The translations under genes and the position numbers were made by a program. A DNA stretch of 55,808 nt from Streptomyces sennicomposti (GTDB lineage: Bacteria; Actinomycetota; Actinomycetes; Streptomycetales; Streptomycetaceae). The notes beneath the pieces are model-generated. The model did not search any database, had not been told where the DNA came from, and worked only from the letters and a program-made list of their open reading frames with translations. Location of the stretch: assembly GCF_019890635.1 (NCBI RefSeq), contig NZ_JAIOAB010000047.1:1-55808 (forward strand), read 5' to 3'. Below, in pieces: positions 52,673 through 55,808 of the stretch (the first letter of the stretch is position 1; every line of letters begins with the position of its first letter).

Positions 52673-53977
52673 CTACTGCGCGGACGCCGTCAGGTCGCCG
52701 CGGCGCGGGGCGGCGAAGCCCTCCAGGTCGGCCCGGGTCAGACCGCTGAGGCGGGCCACCTCGGCTATGTCGAGGGCGCCGCAGTCCAGGCCGCGCAGCA
52801 GATAGCCGCTGAGCGCCTTGGCGGTGGCGGGCTCGTCCATCACGTCGCCGCCGGTGCGGTTGGCGTAGCGGGACAGACGGGCGGCGGCCTGCTCGAAGCC
52901 CTCGCGGTAGAAGGCGAACACGGCCGCGTACCGGGTGGGGATGTGGCCGGGGTGCATGTCCCAGCCCTGGTAGTAGGCGCGGGCCAGGGCGCGGCGGGTG
53001 AGGCCGTAGTGCAGCCGCCAGGCGTCGTGCACCTTGTCGGTCGGGCCGACGGGCAGCACGTTGGTGGAGCCGTCGGAGACGCGGACGCCGGTGCCGGCCG
53101 CGGCGACCTGCATGACGGCCTTGGCGTGGTCGGCGGCCGGGTGGTCGCTGGCCTGGTAGGCGGCGGAGACGCCGAGGCAGGCGCTGTAGTCGAAGGTGCC
53201 GTAGTGCAGTCCGGTGGCCCGGCCCTCGGCGGCCTGGATCATGCGGGCGACGGCGGCGGTGCCGTCGGCGGCGAGGATGGACTGGCTGGTCTCGATCTGG
53301 ATCTCGAAGCCGAGCCGGCCGGGCTCCAGGCCGTGCGCCTTCTCGAACGCCTCCAGCAGCCGGACCATGGCGGTGACCTGCTCGGGGTAGGTCACCTTGG
53401 GCAGGGTCAGGACCAGCCCGTCGGGCAGGCCGCCGGCCGCCATCAGGCCGGTGAGGAAGACGTCGAGGGTGCGGATGCCGCGGTCGCGGACGGGCGCCTC
53501 CATGCACTTCATGCGGATGCCCATGTAGGGGGCGGCGGTGCCGTTCGCGTACGCCTCGGCGACCAGGCGGGCGGCGCGCGCGGCCGCCTCGTCCTCCTCG
53601 GCGTCGGGGCGGGGGCCGTAGCCGTCCTCGAAATCGATGCGCAGGTCTTCGATCGGTTCGCGCTCCAGCTTGGCGCGGACGCGGCTGTAGACCGGTTCGG
53701 CGAGTTCGTCGCTCAGGCCGAGGACGGCGGCGAGGCTCGCGGCGTCGGGGGCGTGTTCGTCCAGCGCGGCGAGCGCCCGGTCGCCCCAGGAGCGGATGGT
53801 GTCGGCGGCGAAGACGTCGCCGGGGACGTAGACGGTGTGGACGGGCTGGCGGGTGCCCGGGTCGCCCGGGTAGCGGCGCTCCAGCTCGGCGTCGACCGGC
53901 GCGAGGGAGGCGCTGATCTCCTCGCTGACGGCGCCCGCGAGGCTCGTCGCCACCTTCTCCTGCTGGCCCTGGACCAT
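52673..53977 (-). CDS. HpcH/HpaI aldolase/citrate-lyase-like protein (DUF6986-type)
   Basis: This 434-residue protein has a TIM-barrel lyase core (DLRIDFEDGYGPRPDAEEDE with acidic metal ligands, YMGIRMKCMEA, GFEIQIETSQSILAADG, LHYGTFDYSACLGV). It is longer than CitE-type enzymes and has an extra C-terminal helix set (YQGWDMHPGHIPTRYAAVFA). I recall this family being called DUF6986. The reaction is probably a carbon-carbon lyase on a carboxylic or CoA substrate. GGAGGG precedes ATG 53977. An operator-like repeat lies directly upstream. Confidence 0.82.
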   Translation of the reverse strand: MVQGQQEKVATSLAGAVSEEISASLAPVDAELERRYPGDPGTRQPVHTVYVPGDVFAADTIRSWGDRALAALDEHAPDAASLAAVLGLSDELAEPVYSRVRAKLEREPIEDLRIDFEDGYGPRPDAEEDEAAARAARLVAEAYANGTAAPYMGIRMKCMEAPVRDRGIRTLDVFLTGLMAAGGLPDGLVLTLPKVTYPEQVTAMVRLLEAFEKAHGLEPGRLGFEIQIETSQSILAADGTAAVARMIQAAEGRATGLHYGTFDYSACLGVSAAYQASDHPAADHAKAVMQVAAAGTGVRVSDGSTNVLPVGPTDKVHDAWRLHYGLTRRALARAYYQGWDMHPGHIPTRYAAVFAFYREGFEQAAARLSRYANRTGGDVMDEPATAKALSGYLLRGLDCGALDIAEVARLSGLTRADLEGFAAPRRGDLTASAQ

Positions 53978-53993
53978 TCCACACCCTCCATTT

Positions 53994-54022
53994 TTCCACT
54001 CTACGGAATCAACAATCCGTAG
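53994..54022 (-). promoter_or_regulatory. IclR-like operator upstream of the lyase gene
   Basis: TTCCACTCTACGGAA at 53994-54008 has the TTCC-N7-GGAA form of IclR-family sites. An overlapping inverted repeat CTACGGA (54001-54007) and TCCGTAG (54016-54022) extends it. It lies 17 bases upstream of the start, within the probable promoter. No IclR gene is in the window. Confidence 0.55.
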
Positions 54023-54108
54023 AACGAAGTTATCCGTGGATCTTCCCGCCGGTCAACACCTGTCCGCAGCCTGAGCCATCGGCGCGCGCGGGACAACCTG
54101 GGTATACA

Positions 54109-54143
54109 GAGGCCCCCGTGACCGGGCAGGTCACGGGGGCCTC
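54109..54143 (-). terminator. Strong terminator of the etf operon
   Basis: Perfect 15-bp arms GAGGCCCCCGTGACC (54109-54123) and GGTCACGGGGGCCTC (54129-54143) enclose a GGGCA loop. It lies 25 bases after the etfA stop. Confidence 0.85.
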
Positions 54144-54168
54144 GTACGACCGGTGCGGCCGGGGAGTC

Positions 54169-55131
54169 TCAGCCCTTGCGGGTCTTGATCTCCTCGGTCA
54201 GCTGCGGGACGACCTCGAACAGGTCGCCGACCACGCCGTAGTCGACCAGGTCGAAGATCGGGGCCTCGGGGTCCTTGTTGACCGCGACGATCGTCTTCGA
54301 CGTCTGCATGCCGGCCCGGTGCTGGATCGCGCCCGAGATGCCGTTGGCGATGTACAGCTGCGGCGAGACCGACTTGCCGGTCTGGCCCACCTGGTTGGTG
54401 TGCGGGTACCAGCCCGCGTCCACCGCCGCGCGCGAGGCGCCCACGGCCGCACCGAGAGAGTCGGCCAGCGCCTCGATGATCGCGAAGTTCTCCGCGCCGT
54501 TGACACCACGGCCGCCGGAGACCACGATCGCGGCCTCGGTCAGCTCGGGGCGGCCCGTCGACTCACGCGGCGTACGGCCGGTCACCTTGGTGCCGGTGGC
54601 CTGCGCGGAGAACGACACCGACAGGGCCTCGACCGTACCGGCGGCCGGGGCGGCCTCCACGGCGGCGCTGTTCGGCTTCACCGTGATGACCGGAGTGCCC
54701 TTGGAGACACGGGACTTGGTGGTGAAGGAGGCGGCGAACACCGACTGGGTGGCCACCGGACCCTCGTCGCCGGCCTCCAGGTCGACGGCGTCGGTGATGA
54801 CGCCCGAGCCGATGCGCAGCGCGAGACGGGCGGCGATCTCCTTGCCCTCCGCGGAGGAGGGGACCAGGACGGCGGCCGGGGAGACGGCCTCGACGGCGGC
54901 CTGCAGCGCGTCCACCTTCGGCACGACCAGGTAGTCGCCGTACTCGGCGGCCTCGTGGGTGAGGACCTTGACCGCGCCGTGCTCGGCGAGCGTGGCGGCG
55001 GTGTCGGCAGCGCCGTTGCCCAGGGCGACGGCGACCGGCTCGCCGACGCGGCGGGCCAGGGTCAGCAGTTCCAGGGTGGGCTTGCGGACGGCGCCGTCCA
55101 CGTGGTCGACGTAGACGAGAACTTCAGCCAT
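54169..55131 (-). CDS. etfA: Electron transfer flavoprotein alpha subunit
   Basis: This 320-residue protein has the N-terminal ETF domain (MAEVLVYVDHVDGAVRKPTL) and the C-terminal FAD domain with VSGGRGV and SRAAVDAGWYPHTNQVGQTG followed by VSPQLYIANGISGAIQH. It forms a heterodimer with EtfB and passes electrons from acyl-CoA and other dehydrogenases to the quinone pool. It starts 53 bases after etfB on the same strand, in the usual etfB-etfA order, and a strong terminator follows. Confidence 0.97.
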   Translation of the reverse strand: MAEVLVYVDHVDGAVRKPTLELLTLARRVGEPVAVALGNGAADTAATLAEHGAVKVLTHEAAEYGDYLVVPKVDALQAAVEAVSPAAVLVPSSAEGKEIAARLALRIGSGVITDAVDLEAGDEGPVATQSVFAASFTTKSRVSKGTPVITVKPNSAAVEAAPAAGTVEALSVSFSAQATGTKVTGRTPRESTGRPELTEAAIVVSGGRGVNGAENFAIIEALADSLGAAVGASRAAVDAGWYPHTNQVGQTGKSVSPQLYIANGISGAIQHRAGMQTSKTIVAVNKDPEAPIFDLVDYGVVGDLFEVVPQLTEEIKTRKG

Positions 55132-55184
55132 GGGACTTCTTCTCTCCTGCTTGCGAAGTATGAGGGGCGGTCAGCGAGCGGGCT

Positions 55185-55808
55185 CTAGATGAACTTCTGG
55201 CCCGCGAGGAACTCGGCGAGCTGCTTGCCGCCCTCGCCCTCGTCCTTGACGATCGTGCCCGCGGTGCGGGCCGGACGCTCGGTGGCCGACTCGACCGTGG
55301 TGTACGCGTTCTCCAGGCCGACCTCGTCCGCGTCGATGTCCAGGTCGGACAGGTCCCAGGACTCCACCGGCTTCTTCTTGGCCGCCATGATGCCCTTGAA
55401 GGACGGGTAGCGGGCCTCGCCCGACTGGTCGGTCACCGACACGACGGCCGGCAGGGAGGCCTCGAGCTGCTCGGAGGCGGCGTCGCCGTCGCGGCGGCCC
55501 TTGACGGTGCCGTCCTCGACCGACACCTCGGACAGCAGGGTGACCTGCGGGACGCCCAGGCGCTCGGCGAGCAGGGCCGGTACGACGCCCATGGTGCCGT
55601 CGGTGGAGGCCATGCCGGAGACGACCAGGTCGTAGCCGGCCTTCTCGATCGCCTTGGCCAGCACCAGCGAGGTGCCGATGGCGTCCGTGCCGTGCAGGTC
55701 GTCGTCCTCGACGTGGATCGCCTTGTCGGCGCCCATCGACAGCGCCTTGCGCAGCGCGTCCTTGGCGTCCTCCGGGCCCACCGTCAGGACGGTGACCTCG
55801 GCGTCGTC
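55185..55808 (-). CDS. etfB: Electron transfer flavoprotein beta subunit, partial (5' end beyond right edge)
   Basis: The 207 codons present end in GKQLAEFLAGQKFI. They contain the beta-subunit signature (KAIEKAGYDLVVSGMASTDG, VPALLAERLGVPQVTLLSEV and SLPAVVSVTDQSGEARYPSF). The frame is open at base 55808, where it reads DDAEVTVLTVGPED, so about 50 N-terminal residues are missing. The start at 55781 that could be used is internal. It is the partner of etfA and is cotranscribed with it. Confidence 0.96.
   Translation of the reverse strand, partial: DDAEVTVLTVGPEDAKDALRKALSMGADKAIHVEDDDLHGTDAIGTSLVLAKAIEKAGYDLVVSGMASTDGTMGVVPALLAERLGVPQVTLLSEVSVEDGTVKGRRDGDAASEQLEASLPAVVSVTDQSGEARYPSFKGIMAAKKKPVESWDLSDLDIDADEVGLENAYTTVESATERPARTAGTIVKDEGEGGKQLAEFLAGQKFI

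Overview
The window is about 56 kb of very high-GC DNA with Streptomyces-type coding. Third codon positions are strongly GC, GTG and TTG starts are frequent, and TTA codons are almost absent. LacI, TetR, DeoR and ROK regulators are common, and a mycothiol-type maleylpyruvate isomerase-fold protein and an F420-type (deazaflavin) oxidoreductase are present. I read it as a chromosomal segment of a Streptomyces species. No rRNA, tRNA, CRISPR array or prophage is visible. The only mobile element recognised is an IS200/IS605-type tnpB unit.

Layout. Positions 1-4322 (minus strand) hold two translationally coupled P-loop NTPases, the first running off the left edge, and a cation/proton antiporter. 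The first NTPase and the antiporter carry the only in-frame TTA codons I found. Positions 4660-7283 hold a small GNAT gene, a tnpB element inserted in the 3' end of a pirin gene whose 5' part is gone, and a TMEM175-like membrane protein. Positions 7489-13856 hold a NUDIX gene, lnt, a small membrane protein, a glutamate-racemase-like gene, an HpnB-like glycosyltransferase and a two-domain TerD protein. Positions 14159-20692 hold a proline-rich small protein, an Rv1733c-like membrane protein, a beta-helix/AAA+ fusion and a multi-pass membrane serine hydrolase.

Positions 20994-29616 hold a DeoR regulator, a Cds1-like PLP enzyme, an anti-sigma-type ATPase, a SHOCT protein, a TetR-DUF4865-phosphotriesterase operon, a ROK repressor and an AlkB dioxygenase. 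Positions 29672-36287 hold an RlmG-like methyltransferase, a sugar cassette (SIS isomerase, class II aldolase, divergent DeoR), a luciferase-domain protein, a second Rv1733c-like protein and an MFS transporter. Positions 36594-45315 hold a ClpC-type ATPase, a two-component system, a TetR/F420-oxidoreductase pair with matching operators, and a geranylgeranyl-reductase-family flavoprotein. Positions 45530-55808 hold an M20 peptidase, an MBL hydrolase, a TmrB-like/NUDIX fusion, a small secreted peptide, a ROK sugar kinase with a divergent LacI regulator, an HpcH/HpaI-type lyase, and etfA/etfB, with etfB cut by the right edge.

Most of the window is ordinary core or near-core metabolism in short transcription units. 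Less usual features are: (i) many spacers at gene 3' ends filled with tandem minisatellites of different periods (30, 25, 16-17 and 20 bp); (ii) a -10-like hexamer 6-7 nt before the start codon of at least eleven genes, suggesting leaderless transcripts; (iii) several clean operators beside their likely regulators; and (iv) domain fusions whose joint function is not obvious (beta-helix with AAA+, TmrB-like kinase with NUDIX, tnpB with pirin tail). All functional calls are from reading motifs, not from database searches.
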